A program made the position numbers and the translations under genes. The notes under the pieces are model-generated. The model was not told the DNA's origin and made no database searches. It saw only the letters and a list, made by a program, of their open reading frames with translations. From positions 1-35,742 of the forward strand of contig JAGLSE010000036.1 of NCBI GenBank assembly GCA_023135905.1: 35,742 nt of DNA, in the 5' to 3' direction. This DNA is from Candidatus Omnitrophota bacterium (lineage in GTDB: Bacteria; Omnitrophota; Gorgyraeia; Duberdicusellales; 4484-171). This document shows, piece after piece, positions 1 to 7,703 of this stretch; within the stretch, counting starts at the first letter, position 1; every line of letters starts with the position of its first letter.

Positions 1-825
1 TGAACTTATTTCAATATCCCAATTTACCGGTCCAGGATGCATAATAAGACAATCCTTCTTAACCTTTTTTAATCTTTCGGGAGTTAAAGAAAACTTATCC
101 ACATATTCTCGTAAAGAAGGCATTAATAAATTATCCTGTCTTTCAGACTGTATCCTAAGCATTATAATAACATCTGCATTACCTATAACATCATCTAAAT
201 CATAAGAAACTGTAACGCCCATCTTATTAAAGTCATAAGGTATCATCGTGGGCGGACCGCAAACAACAATTTTAGAAGAAAACCTCTGAAACCCAAAAAT
301 ATTAGAACGGGCTACTCGGGAATTACCGATATCTCCAACAATTAAAACATTTAAATTTTCCACACTTCCTTTTGCCTCTTTAACAGTAAACATATCTAAA
401 AGGGCTTGTGTAGGATGCTCATTTTTACCGTCCCCAGCGTTTATAATGCTAGCCTGAGTATAATTAGTAAATGACGGCAAACAAGCACCAGCATTTAATC
501 TAACTATCATAATGTTTGGATGATAAGCTTCTAAAGTTTTGATAGTATCAATAATTGTTTCGCCTTTAGTCAAACTGCTATTTGAGGATGAAAAATTTAT
601 AACATCAGCACTTAACCTTTTTGCAGCTAATTCAAAAGAAGTTCTTGTTCTGGTCGAATTTTCAAAAAATAAATTTATAATGGTTTTTCCCCGCAACGCC
701 GGAACTTTTTTAACATCTCTTTCCGCAATTTCTTTAAAAGATGCCGCTAAAGAAAATACTGTTTCAATCTCTTCTTTATTTAAATCTTTTATTCCTATAA
801 TATGTTTTTTCTGCCACTCTTGCAT
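1..825 (-). CDS. pyrB: Aspartate carbamoyltransferase catalytic subunit, 3' end outside window
   Basis: Condenses carbamoyl phosphate with L-aspartate, the committed step of de novo pyrimidine synthesis in the cytoplasm. The 275 visible codons are open to the window edge. The carbamoyl-phosphate loop FENSTRTRTSFE lies near residues 52-63, HPTQALLD follows near residue 140, and MHPGPVN sits just before the edge. In the family this last motif normally reads MHPGPxNRG; here the residues after N are W and D. About 30 C-terminal residues are missing only because the window ends. The ATG at 823-825 starts the recognisable MQEWQKKHIIGI N-terminus and lies 22 bp after the pyrR stop, so the two genes should be co-transcribed under the pyrR leader. 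No strong Shine-Dalgarno precedes it, which suggests translational coupling. Confidence 0.95.
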   Translation of the reverse strand, partial: MQEWQKKHIIGIKDLNKEEIETVFSLAASFKEIAERDVKKVPALRGKTIINLFFENSTRTRTSFELAAKRLSADVINFSSSNSSLTKGETIIDTIKTLEAYHPNIMIVRLNAGACLPSFTNYTQASIINAGDGKNEHPTQALLDMFTVKEAKGSVENLNVLIVGDIGNSRVARSNIFGFQRFSSKIVVCGPPTMIPYDFNKMGVTVSYDLDDVIGNADVIIMLRIQSERQDNLLMPSLREYVDKFSLTPERLKKVKKDCLIMHPGPVNWDIEISS

Positions 826-847
826 AATTAATTTCTATTAACTAAAC

Positions 848-1381
848 CTATATTTTTTTCTCCATAACAATTACTTCATCATTACCATCTATTTCCTTAA
901 GCTTAACCTCAACAAGTTCCTCCCGAGAAGTCGGAATATTTTTACCCACAAAATCAGCTCTTATCGGCAACTCTCTATACCCTCTATCAATCAAAACTAA
1001 AAACTGTATAGATTTCGGTCGGCCAAAATCCATAATCTCATCCAAAGCCGCCCTAGCTGTTCTTCCGGTAAACAAAACATCATCAATAAGGATGACAGTT
1101 TTATCTGACAAATCAAATCCAATTCTAGTTTCCTTAACTAAAGGCTTAGGTCCTATTGCAGTTAAATCATCCCGATAAAGAGTAATATCTAATACTCCTA
1201 AAGGAACATCTATACCCTCCAGATCTTTTATCAAACTCTGTACTCTTTTAGCTAAATGTACCCCTCTAGTCTGTATGCCGATTACAACTAATTCCTTAAT
1301 ATTAGGATTTTTTTCCAAAACCTGATGAGTTAACCTATATAAAGTTCTTCTGATATCTTCGTTGCCTAATATTTTTTTCAT
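848..1381 (-). CDS. pyrR: PyrR: pyrimidine operon attenuator / uracil phosphoribosyltransferase
   Basis: Binds the nascent pyr leader RNA when UMP/UTP is plentiful and promotes termination; family members usually also convert uracil and PRPP to UMP. At 177 aa it has normal family length. The PRPP-binding motif VILIDDVLFTGRTARAAL is intact near residues 96-113, and the N-terminal GIQTRG loop is present near residues 35-40. The start is ATG 1379-1381 with AGAGG six bases upstream. It is the first gene of the pyrR-pyrB unit. The leader carries a PyrR-binding loop and a terminator, so the protein very probably represses its own operon. Confidence 0.96.
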   Translation of the reverse strand: MKKILGNEDIRRTLYRLTHQVLEKNPNIKELVVIGIQTRGVHLAKRVQSLIKDLEGIDVPLGVLDITLYRDDLTAIGPKPLVKETRIGFDLSDKTVILIDDVLFTGRTARAALDEIMDFGRPKSIQFLVLIDRGYRELPIRADFVGKNIPTSREELVEVKLKEIDGNDEVIVMEKKI

Positions 1382-1399
1382 TAATACCTCTTTTTCAAT

Positions 1400-1430
1400 A
1401 AAAAAACTCGTCCTATTTTTTCAGAACGAG
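1400..1430 (-). terminator. Attenuation terminator of the pyr leader
   Basis: In the minus-strand transcript a 9-bp stem (5' arm CTCGTTCTG at 1430-1422, 3' arm TAGGACGAG at 1415-1407, two G-U pairs) closes an A6 loop. Seven T residues follow at once. It lies between the PyrR-binding loop and the pyrR ribosome-binding site, where an attenuator must lie. Confidence 0.9.
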
Positions 1431-1467
1431 CTTAAATTTATTTTTTATATAATTTTTCATAATTTTC

Positions 1468-1493
1468 CCTTGCCGACCTCACTGGACCGACTT
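1468..1493 (-). promoter_or_regulatory. PyrR-binding loop (anti-antiterminator) in pyr leader RNA
   Basis: The transcript reads GGTCCAGTGAGGTC followed by GGCAAGG. This matches the conserved PyrR loop pattern UCCNGNGAGGYY with a 3' AAGG, as in Bacillus pyr leaders. It begins within about 15 nt of the predicted -10 box, so it is almost the first part of the RNA to be made. Binding of PyrR with UMP should stabilise this hairpin and free the terminator at 1400-1430. Confidence 0.9.
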
Positions 1494-1507
1494 AAAAGGC
1501 TAAATTA

Positions 1508-1535
1508 TTTATACCAGAAACCCTAAAATTGTCAA
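1508..1535 (-). promoter_or_regulatory. Sigma70-type promoter of pyrR-pyrB
   Basis: A perfect TTGACA (-35, complement of 1530-1535) is separated by 16 bp from TATAAA (-10, complement of 1508-1513). Transcription should start near 1500, just ahead of the PyrR-binding loop. Confidence 0.85.
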
Positions 1536-2279
1536 GAGAATTCCTTAAACCGTCCTTAAAAAAATTTTAGATTTTTCGGTAAATTTTAGGTTTTAAGTAT
1601 AAATAAAACTTTAAGTTAAGGTGGAACCGTTGCGAAAGGCAACATTCCCTGATTATGCAAATTTCAATAAAATTCTAAATTATAAGCCCAGGTATAATCT
1701 TTGGCTCTCGTTGAAGAAGATTATACCTGATTACAAAGATTAAAAAATAAAAGATAAAAAATAAAGCCTAAACTAAAACGGTAAATCAAATGAAAAAAAG
1801 GGAGAAAATAAAAAACAAAATCATTTCAATCTATATATATACTTGTTAAATTGAATATAATTTTAAAAAAGTCATATGCAAATATTTAATATAAGAAATA
1901 TTTTATTATACAATAAAATTAAAAAAGACGATGAAAATATTAGTTTTTTATCGTTAAACTCGGATGCTTGTGCTATTATACAACAGCGCAAAAGGTTACC
2001 TTGTTTTGTTAATGATTAGTTTTAAGGTTAAAATTATTAAGCAAGGGAGTAGATATTAATATTTAGGTTGCTAGATATAAAATTGATTTTTTAAAAAACG
2101 ATAATATGAAAAAGCAAATAAACAAACTTTGAAGAGTTTACCTATCCAAATACATTGATTTTTTTATATCTTTATGGTACCTTAAAAATAAGGATAAAAA
2201 AGTAAAAATTTACAATAAATTCAAACAAATGAAGTTACGCAAATAAAATTTTGAAAGAAATATTAATAACCCATTAAAA
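1536..2279. other. Gene-free AT-rich intergenic region
   Basis: No credible reading frame is seen on either strand between the divergent pyr promoter and the FIST gene. The visible structure is a short hairpin GTTGC-GAAAG-GCAAC at about 1630-1644, the perfect inverted repeat at 1690-1728, and an AT-rich imperfect hairpin at 1928-1954 with no T tract. A plus-strand promoter for the FIST operon must lie here, but I see no convincing -35/-10 pair. Confidence 0.6.
1690..1728. repeat. Perfect 12-bp inverted repeat
   Basis: AGGTATAATCTT (1690-1701) and AAGATTATACCT (1717-1728) are exact reverse complements separated by 15 bases. There is no T tract on either side, so it does not look like an intrinsic terminator. 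It could be a protein-binding palindrome or an RNA hairpin. No flanking gene is obviously linked to it. Confidence 0.8.
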
Positions 2280-3407
2280 ATGATAAAAGAACAATTTGCT
2301 ATTGCACTAAGTGAAAGAGACAAAGAAGCCGCGATTAAAGAGGTCTCTCTTAAAATAAAATTAATATTTCCAACACGAATAGATAATCTTATTATTCTTT
2401 TCACCCCGCATTATCACCCAAAGAATATTTTACAATCCATAAACCTTACTTTAAGGCCAAAAGAGATTTTAGGAATAGAAAGCCCATTTTTAATCTTTGA
2501 AAACAGATTAATTCAAAAAGGAATTATTTGCTGTTGCATAAACAATAAAAACATGAAAACATATACTTCTTTTATTGAAACCGGAGGACTTGAAAAAATT
2601 GAATCCAGCATTCGAGCTTCCATCAAAGGACCCAAAAAAAAAGATTCATTTAACTTTTCCTTTCTATCTCATCAAATTAATCCTGCAGACTACATCAATG
2701 CTATGAGATTATCCTTAGGCAATTTTTTCAATCTTTTTGGTTCCGGATATACCAATAAATATTTATCCTCTAACCGTCAAATACTCAGCAATAACATCCA
2801 TCAAGGATTAACTACCTTTGCCGTAGAAGGAATCGAGATGTCTTCAGTAAAACTAAACGGTTATCTCCCCATAGGCAAACCTTTCACGATAACCAAAGCT
2901 ATTCCAGATAAGAATGTTATTATCGAAATCAATAACAAGCCTGCTATTAATATATATAAAAAATATCTTGGAGAAAAATTTGATTTATTTGTAAAAAACA
3001 ATCTTTTTTCATTTTATCCTTTAGGAATCAAAGAATACGGAATCCGTAGACTACTAAATATAATTCACTTTTTAGAAGACGGATCCCTTACCTGTTTAGG
3101 TAAAGTTAACGAAAATACTCACGGGAACATAATGCTTTTTGATTCAAGTTTTATAATTAATGACTTAGAAAAAGCTTTAGCCCCCATTAAAAATAAAAAC
3201 AACGGTCTGGTTTTAATTATGAACTCTTTAGCAAGAAAAAACATATTGAAAGATTTAGCAATAGAGGAAATTGAATTAATAAAAAAAATCTTAGGTGATA
3301 ATTTTAATATAATAGGATTATTTTCTGATTATTTAATTTACTCAGATAGTCAAGAAGGTCGTATCAACTTAGAATCTGGAACTTCTTTAATAACCCTTTG
3401 GCAATGA
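2280..3407 (+). CDS. FIST domain sensor protein
   Basis: A 375-aa soluble protein with the two-part FIST architecture. A FIST_N-like region occupies roughly residues 20-200 (LIILFTPHYHPKN strand-turn, then an EGIEMSSVKL-type strand). A FIST_C region spans roughly 215-375, ending in GLVLIMNSLARK and IIGLFSDYLIYS. FIST domains are thought to bind small ligands such as amino acids and are usually linked to signalling proteins. No signal peptide or membrane segment is visible. The start is ATG 2280; the Shine-Dalgarno is weak. Its stop codon overlaps the start of the histidine kinase gene, so the two are translationally coupled, and the protein probably supplies the sensory input to that kinase. 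Confidence 0.82.
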   Translation: MIKEQFAIALSERDKEAAIKEVSLKIKLIFPTRIDNLIILFTPHYHPKNILQSINLTLRPKEILGIESPFLIFENRLIQKGIICCCINNKNMKTYTSFIETGGLEKIESSIRASIKGPKKKDSFNFSFLSHQINPADYINAMRLSLGNFFNLFGSGYTNKYLSSNRQILSNNIHQGLTTFAVEGIEMSSVKLNGYLPIGKPFTITKAIPDKNVIIEINNKPAINIYKKYLGEKFDLFVKNNLFSFYPLGIKEYGIRRLLNIIHFLEDGSLTCLGKVNENTHGNIMLFDSSFIINDLEKALAPIKNKNNGLVLIMNSLARKNILKDLAIEEIELIKKILGDNFNIIGLFSDYLIYSDSQEGRINLESGTSLITLWQ

Positions 3408-4870
3408 GTTTATTTATCGAAAATTTAGGAATTACAAACACAGTTATCATTGTTATCACTATATTTTTTTTGATAACTCTCATATCTTTACTATTTCAAA
3501 AAACACAATCGATATCTCTTCTCAAAAGAGAACTATTCCATCTAAACACCACAATTCATGATTTAGACCAGCAAGCTAAACTAATTATCAAAAGCGATAT
3601 GGAACTTCAATTATATCAGCAAAAAATAGAAGATGAACTTAATAAATTATCCTTAATAAAAAATATAATAACGACTTCTATCAATATTCTGGACAAAGAA
3701 AAATTATTCCATCAAATAAATGAGAAAGTAATTAATGATATCGGTTTTAAAAAAGGCTTAATATTAAATTTTGAAACTTTAGATCCTTTGGCAAACATTA
3801 ATTTAGAACCTCACAAGATACAATCTTTAAAAAACATATTAAAATACAAAAAAAATTTTATAAAAGGTCAACAATTTTTATCTTCAGACTCGGAACTTTA
3901 TAAAGAATTTGTTAATGTTTTACAATGCAAAAATATTCTTGTTGCCCCTATAGAAGTTAGAGATCTTACTTATGCGATATTTATAATATCCGACCTACTT
4001 CTTCCATTAGAAATAAAAAAGTCTGAACAAAAATCCTTCTTAATCATTTGCATGTATCTTAGCCGATGTCTTGACAATATAGATTTGTTTGAAGAACTTG
4101 AAATAGGTAAAACCAAAGCAGAAAAAAAAGTTAAAGAAAAAACTCATGAGCTACTTAAAAGCTTACAAAAAATTGAAACAATCAGTAAACTAAAAACAGA
4201 TTTTATATCCAGTGTTTCTCACGAATTACGAACTCCTCTAACTTCGGTAAAAGGATTTTCTTCATTATTAGTTATGGGAAAATTTGGAGAACTTAATCCC
4301 GAAGTTAAAAAAAGATTGGAAAAAATTGACTTAAATGTAAATAAACTAGTTGATATGGTAAATATGCTGCTTGATATTGCTCGAATAGAATCAGGAAAAA
4401 CAGAAGTAAAAATAGCCTCCTCTGATATAGTAAAATTAATTCTTGATGTTGGAGATTTTCTTTCTCCTCAAATACAAAACAAAAAAATAGAATTATCGAC
4501 GATTCTTCCTGAAAAAGTTTTAGTTTTAATGGACAAAAATCTTATTGAAAGAGTCCTAATAAATCTTATAAATAATTCTTTGAAATTTACTCCCGAAAAC
4601 GGGAAAATTATGTTAAAATGCGAAGAATTACTTGATAAAGTAATCGTGTCCGTCACTGATACTGGAGTAGGAATAGCTCAAGATGATATTGAAAAAGTAT
4701 TTGCCGAATTTTACCGTACGGCAACTACAGCGGGAATGCCCGGTACAGGTTTAGGTCTTTCTCTAGTAAAAAGGATAATTGATAATCATAAAGAAAAAAT
4801 TTGGGTTATATCGGAATTAGGAAAAGGTACCATCTTTAATTTTACTTTAAAAATAGATAAAAATGAATAA
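3404..4870 (+). CDS. Membrane-bound sensor histidine kinase
   Basis: An autophosphorylating kinase of a two-component system. One N-terminal membrane helix (about residues 9-31) is followed by a coiled coil and a GAF-like region (about 80-225). The HisKA dimerisation helix has SHELRTPLTSVKGF with phospho-acceptor His273. The HATPase domain shows an N box (NLINNSLKFTP), a G1 box (DTGVGIA) and a G2 box (GTGLGLSLVKRI). I place the start at ATG 3404, which overlaps the upstream TGA as ATGA; a TTG six bases earlier is less likely. The gene overlaps the response regulator gene by 8 bp. The likely signalling route is FIST protein to this kinase to the adjacent REC-GGDEF protein. Confidence 0.95.
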   Translation: MSLFIENLGITNTVIIVITIFFLITLISLLFQKTQSISLLKRELFHLNTTIHDLDQQAKLIIKSDMELQLYQQKIEDELNKLSLIKNIITTSINILDKEKLFHQINEKVINDIGFKKGLILNFETLDPLANINLEPHKIQSLKNILKYKKNFIKGQQFLSSDSELYKEFVNVLQCKNILVAPIEVRDLTYAIFIISDLLLPLEIKKSEQKSFLIICMYLSRCLDNIDLFEELEIGKTKAEKKVKEKTHELLKSLQKIETISKLKTDFISSVSHELRTPLTSVKGFSSLLVMGKFGELNPEVKKRLEKIDLNVNKLVDMVNMLLDIARIESGKTEVKIASSDIVKLILDVGDFLSPQIQNKKIELSTILPEKVLVLMDKNLIERVLINLINNSLKFTPENGKIMLKCEELLDKVIVSVTDTGVGIAQDDIEKVFAEFYRTATTAGMPGTGLGLSLVKRIIDNHKEKIWVISELGKGTIFNFTLKIDKNE

Positions 4871-5801
4871 ACTAAAAATTTTAACAGTAGATGACGATCC
4901 GGATATTTTAGACGTATTACTCGCCACTTTAGACAGCGCTTATGAAGTAATTCAAGCTTGCAACGGTATGGATGCAATTGAAAAAGCAAAAAAAAATAGT
5001 CCTGACCTTTTAATTCTAGATTATAACCTTCCTGATATGTGCGGACCGGATATTTGTAAAATATTAAGAAAAGATCCTTTTTTCATCCATACGCCCATTC
5101 TAATGCTGACCGGAAAAGGAGAAATAGAAGATAAAGTCACCGGCCTTGAAGCTGGAGTCGATGACTATATGGTAAAACCATTTTCGCCGGAAGAACTAAC
5201 TGCTCGTATAAAAATGCTTATAAAACGGTCTAATCTTAATTTGGACGCAAACCCTTTAACCCGCTTACCAGGGAATGTTTCCATAAATAAAGAACTATCT
5301 GAAAAAATAAAAACCCAAGAATCATTCGCTGTCCTATATATAGATATTGATAATTTTAAAGCTTTAAATGATTTTTATAGTTTTGAGAGAGGCGATAATG
5401 CCATAAAAGAAACTGCAATTATACTTATACAGTCCATTCAAAAAGAAGGTACAGTTAATGATTTCATTGGCCATATAGGTGGAGATGACTTTGTAATTAT
5501 AACTCTTGCGGAAAATGCGGAACAAATTGCAAAAACCATAATAAATGATTTTGATAGTATAGCTGCCCAATTTTTTGATGAAAAAGAAAGATTGCAAGGT
5601 TATATAGAAACGAAAGGCCGGGATAACCAAATACAAAAGTTTAATTTTCCTTCCATATCAATAGGTATAATAACGAATTCAGAAAAAAACTTCCAGCATA
5701 CAGCCCAGATAAATTCATTAGGCGCTGAGATGAAAAGTCTTGCTAAAAAATTTACCGGCAGCAAATATATCTTTGATCAAAGAACTTCTAAACCCAAATA
5801 A
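4863..5801 (+). CDS. Response regulator with REC and variant GGDEF (GGDDF) domain
   Basis: A 312-aa protein. The receiver domain (about residues 1-122) is complete, with acidic pair DDD, phospho-acceptor Asp in LILDYNLPD, switch Thr in MLTGK and Lys in VKPFS. It is followed by a GGDEF-family domain with an NPLTRLPGN start, DIDNFKALND metal/substrate motif and a GGDDF signature. The usual RxxD inhibitory site before the signature reads TVND, so product feedback inhibition by c-di-GMP is probably lost. Cyclase activity cannot be judged from GGDDF alone; some such proteins are active and others are degenerate. The 8-bp overlap with the kinase gene marks them as a cognate pair. Confidence 0.92.
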   Translation: MNKLKILTVDDDPDILDVLLATLDSAYEVIQACNGMDAIEKAKKNSPDLLILDYNLPDMCGPDICKILRKDPFFIHTPILMLTGKGEIEDKVTGLEAGVDDYMVKPFSPEELTARIKMLIKRSNLNLDANPLTRLPGNVSINKELSEKIKTQESFAVLYIDIDNFKALNDFYSFERGDNAIKETAIILIQSIQKEGTVNDFIGHIGGDDFVIITLAENAEQIAKTIINDFDSIAAQFFDEKERLQGYIETKGRDNQIQKFNFPSISIGIITNSEKNFQHTAQINSLGAEMKSLAKKFTGSKYIFDQRTSKPK

Positions 5802-5853
5802 TGCGGTTATCATTATTTACCCAGAGGGTTAATTCCAAAATTTCCACGGGAAA

Positions 5854-5877
5854 ACTTGGCATGTGCCCGTTAGGGTA
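5854..5877. repeat. Dispersed ~25-nt element, intergenic copy
   Basis: The stretch begins ACTTGGC and continues with the 16-mer TGTGCCCGTTAGGGTA. The same 16-mer, also preceded by ACTTG, occurs twice in tandem inside the giant protein gene at 31416-31465, and a diverged copy is at 32948-32972. Confidence 0.7.
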
Positions 5878-6005
5878 AAAAATCTAAGTTACTTTAGAAA
5901 AATACAAAGGTGCTATTTTGCACATCGCAGTTTATACATAACTGTTTTGTTTGTTATTCATTGCGTATATAGGTTTTTTGCAAACGCATTTTTCGAGTTA
6001 AGATC

Positions 6006-6034
6006 TTGCCAAAATATTTTTTATATGCTATAAA
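6006..6034 (+). promoter_or_regulatory. Candidate promoter for the hairpin RNA/tRNA-Leu transcript
   Basis: TTGCCA (6006-6011), a 17-bp spacer, and TATAAA (6029-6034). This is a good sigma70 match, placed upstream of the structured region and the tRNA. Confidence 0.55.
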
Positions 6035-6095
6035 TAAATCAAAATTCTTTGGTATTTGTCCTATCTTAAATTTATATTTTTTTATATGAATTATG

Positions 6096-6160
6096 CCAAA
6101 GTGGATACAACCATTGCAAAGCAACATAATTTCTTGGTTGTACCGGCGAGTGTTCTTTGG
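6096..6160 (+). other. Nested multi-stem hairpin upstream of tRNA-Leu
   Basis: Three nested complementary pairs: CCAAAG/CTTTGG (6096-6101 with 6155-6160), TACAACCA/TGGTTGTA (6106-6113 with 6135-6142) and TTGC/GCAA (6114-6117 with 6121-6124). It lies about 60 nt before the tRNA and downstream of a candidate promoter. It is not a tRNA and has no T tract. It may be a leader RNA structure, a processing signal or a relic of a mobile element. Confidence 0.55.
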
Positions 6161-6218
6161 TTTCGAGGATTGAGTTTACGATTAACTGATAAGTATTCAT
6201 AGGTCTTTAAAACTTTAC

Positions 6219-6301
6219 GCGAGAGTGGCGGAACGGCAGACGCACTAGCTTGAGGGGCTAGCGGTAGAAATACTGTAGGGGTTCAAATCCCCTCTCTCGC
6301 A
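6219..6301 (+). tRNA. tRNA-Leu (anticodon GAG)
   Basis: The acceptor stem GCGAGAG pairs with CTCTCGC, and A6301 is the discriminator base. The anticodon stem CTAGC/GCTAG holds the loop TTGAGGG with anticodon GAG (codons CUC/CUU). The T arm GGGG-TTCAAAT-CCCC is intact, and there is a long variable arm as expected for a class II leucine tRNA. The length is 83 nt. CCA is not encoded and must be added after transcription. Confidence 0.95.
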
Positions 6302-6406
6302 TTTAAATAATCAACAAACTCTTAACCGAACTTTTTTAAACCTCATGATAATCACAAATTTAAATATTTTTCACAAGATTACATGAAAATATTATACTAA
6401 TTTAAT

Positions 6407-6958
6407 ATGGCTAAAATCACATTTTTAGGCACTTCTTCAAGCATACCTACTAAAACAAGAGATAATACCTCATTAATAAATTATTTTAATGTCTATAAAA
6501 AATCCTCTTTTATTGAACTACCTGATATAAAGATTCAAGCTATAAAAAATTTACATTGTAAAAATTCATTTGGGATAAAGGTTTTTGTAGATAAAAAATC
6601 ATTTTTTTATAGTTCAGATACTGCCTTTTCAAGCAAAACCCTAAAATCCGCAGGCAAGGTTGAACTCATTATTCACGATTGCACCGCCTCCAAATCATTC
6701 TTCGAAACCCATCCATCATTATACAAAATGCATACATGTGCTCAAGATCTTGCAGACTATTTAGAAAACAAATCCAATATCACATTAATCCCTATTCATT
6801 TTTTATATTTAAACATAAATGAGGAAAAAAAAGTAAAAAAAAAATTGAAAAAATTAAAAAACAGGGTAATTTTTGTTAATGATTTTGATAAAATAAATTT
6901 GCAGTCTTATCCAAAACTCATATTACCGCTATGGTCTAAATGGACAATTTGCAATTAA
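6407..6958 (+). CDS. MBL-fold metallo-hydrolase remnant lacking the HxHxDH motif
   Basis: A 183-aa protein that starts like a metallo-beta-lactamase-fold hydrolase (ITFLGTSSSIPTKTRDNTS, residues 4-22) and ends like one. Later features are FYSSDTA near residue 66, LIIHDCTA near residue 88, a HTCAQDLADYL helix and LIPIHFLY. The region between residues 25 and 45, where relatives carry the long loop and the HxHxDH metal-binding motif, is essentially absent. The protein is about 70-80 residues shorter than usual for this family, a figure from memory. I infer an in-frame internal deletion and a probably inactive product. The frame itself is open. The gene converges with the UPF0280 gene 27 bp away. 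Confidence 0.65.
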   Translation: MAKITFLGTSSSIPTKTRDNTSLINYFNVYKKSSFIELPDIKIQAIKNLHCKNSFGIKVFVDKKSFFYSSDTAFSSKTLKSAGKVELIIHDCTASKSFFETHPSLYKMHTCAQDLADYLENKSNITLIPIHFLYLNINEEKKVKKKLKKLKNRVIFVNDFDKINLQSYPKLILPLWSKWTICN

Positions 6959-6985
6959 CATTTATCCTTTAGCCTTTAAAAATGA

Positions 6986-7702
6986 TCAATCAGCCATTTC
7001 TAAATCACCCCATAAAACCATTTTGTCATCAAAAGCGATAAAAATACCTTTTAATTCAGGTATAGTTTTAACCTGTTCAATAATCATTTTTATATCATTT
7101 TCTTTTTTAATTTTGTTAGATAAAGAAGTTGCAAGCCCATCGGCGATAACAACATCTTTAGCCATAACTGTCACTAAATCTGCATTGCCAAAGTTAAGAC
7201 TATGACCAATAACCGCGGAAGAAGAAGCTATCCCAAAAGAACATTTTTCTTCCCTTATTCTTAATGCCAAATTTTTTATTTTAAATCTCTCTCCAAGATA
7301 AATCCCTAAATGTTTATCTTCATTAATTTTCAAAAAAATGTCACCTCCATTTTCTATTATTACTTCATCACAAATCTCCAATATCTCATTACCAACATAA
7401 AAAGCAATAGCCCCAGCTACAGAAGAAAAAGGCCCTATACCTGATATACGAGAACTTTCTATCATTTTTTTTATAATATCCGGAGATGATATATCATCAT
7501 CTAATGGAAAAAGAGAATTCATGAAAATAGGGTTTTCTTTTACATATTTTTTTATTTGATAATAATACTTCTTTAAAATAGACTCAACAAAACATTTATC
7601 TATTTTTTTATCGGTGCAGACTAGAAGATCACTTTCATTAAATGAAACTTCTAATTTAAACTTAGATAAAACTTGTCCTCTATAGAAACGTTCCTCATAC
7701 AT
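6986..7702 (-). CDS. UPF0280 family protein (ApbE-like fold)
   Basis: A 238-aa cytosolic protein matching the UPF0280 family, whose function is not established and whose fold resembles ApbE flavin transferases. Visible family signatures are MYEERFYR at the start, SGIGPFSSVAGAIA near residues 87-100, ENGGDIFLKI near 117-126 and SSAVIGHSLNFG near 161-172. There is no signal peptide or lipobox, unlike true ApbE. It starts 1 bp after the nnrE stop, so the two are one transcription unit. Conserved acidic and glycine-rich loops suggest a nucleotide or flavin ligand, but that is inference. Confidence 0.85.
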   Translation of the reverse strand: MYEERFYRGQVLSKFKLEVSFNESDLLVCTDKKIDKCFVESILKKYYYQIKKYVKENPIFMNSLFPLDDDISSPDIIKKMIESSRISGIGPFSSVAGAIAFYVGNEILEICDEVIIENGGDIFLKINEDKHLGIYLGERFKIKNLALRIREEKCSFGIASSSAVIGHSLNFGNADLVTVMAKDVVIADGLATSLSNKIKKENDIKMIIEQVKTIPELKGIFIAFDDKMVLWGDLEMAD

Positions 7703-7703
7703 T

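Larger units (their letters stand above)
5802..6218. other. Intergenic region upstream of tRNA-Leu
   Basis: No protein gene is seen. The region holds one copy of a 24-25-nt dispersed element (5854-5877), a candidate promoter (6006-6034) and a multi-stem hairpin (6096-6160). A short AT-rich hairpin, AATAATG/CATTATT, overlaps the stop of the upstream regulator gene near 5799-5819 but has no T tract. A small RNA cannot be excluded. Confidence 0.6.

Noticed and set aside
539-841. 100-aa plus-strand open frame
   Set aside because: It is antisense to pyrB, whose motifs are unmistakable on the minus strand; the plus frame has no family resemblance.
1928-1954. AT-rich hairpin as intrinsic terminator
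   Set aside because: No T tract follows on either strand and no gene ends nearby.
3398-3403. TTG start for the histidine kinase
   Set aside because: The ATG at 3404 overlaps the upstream stop as ATGA, the common coupling arrangement; the TTG adds only two residues.
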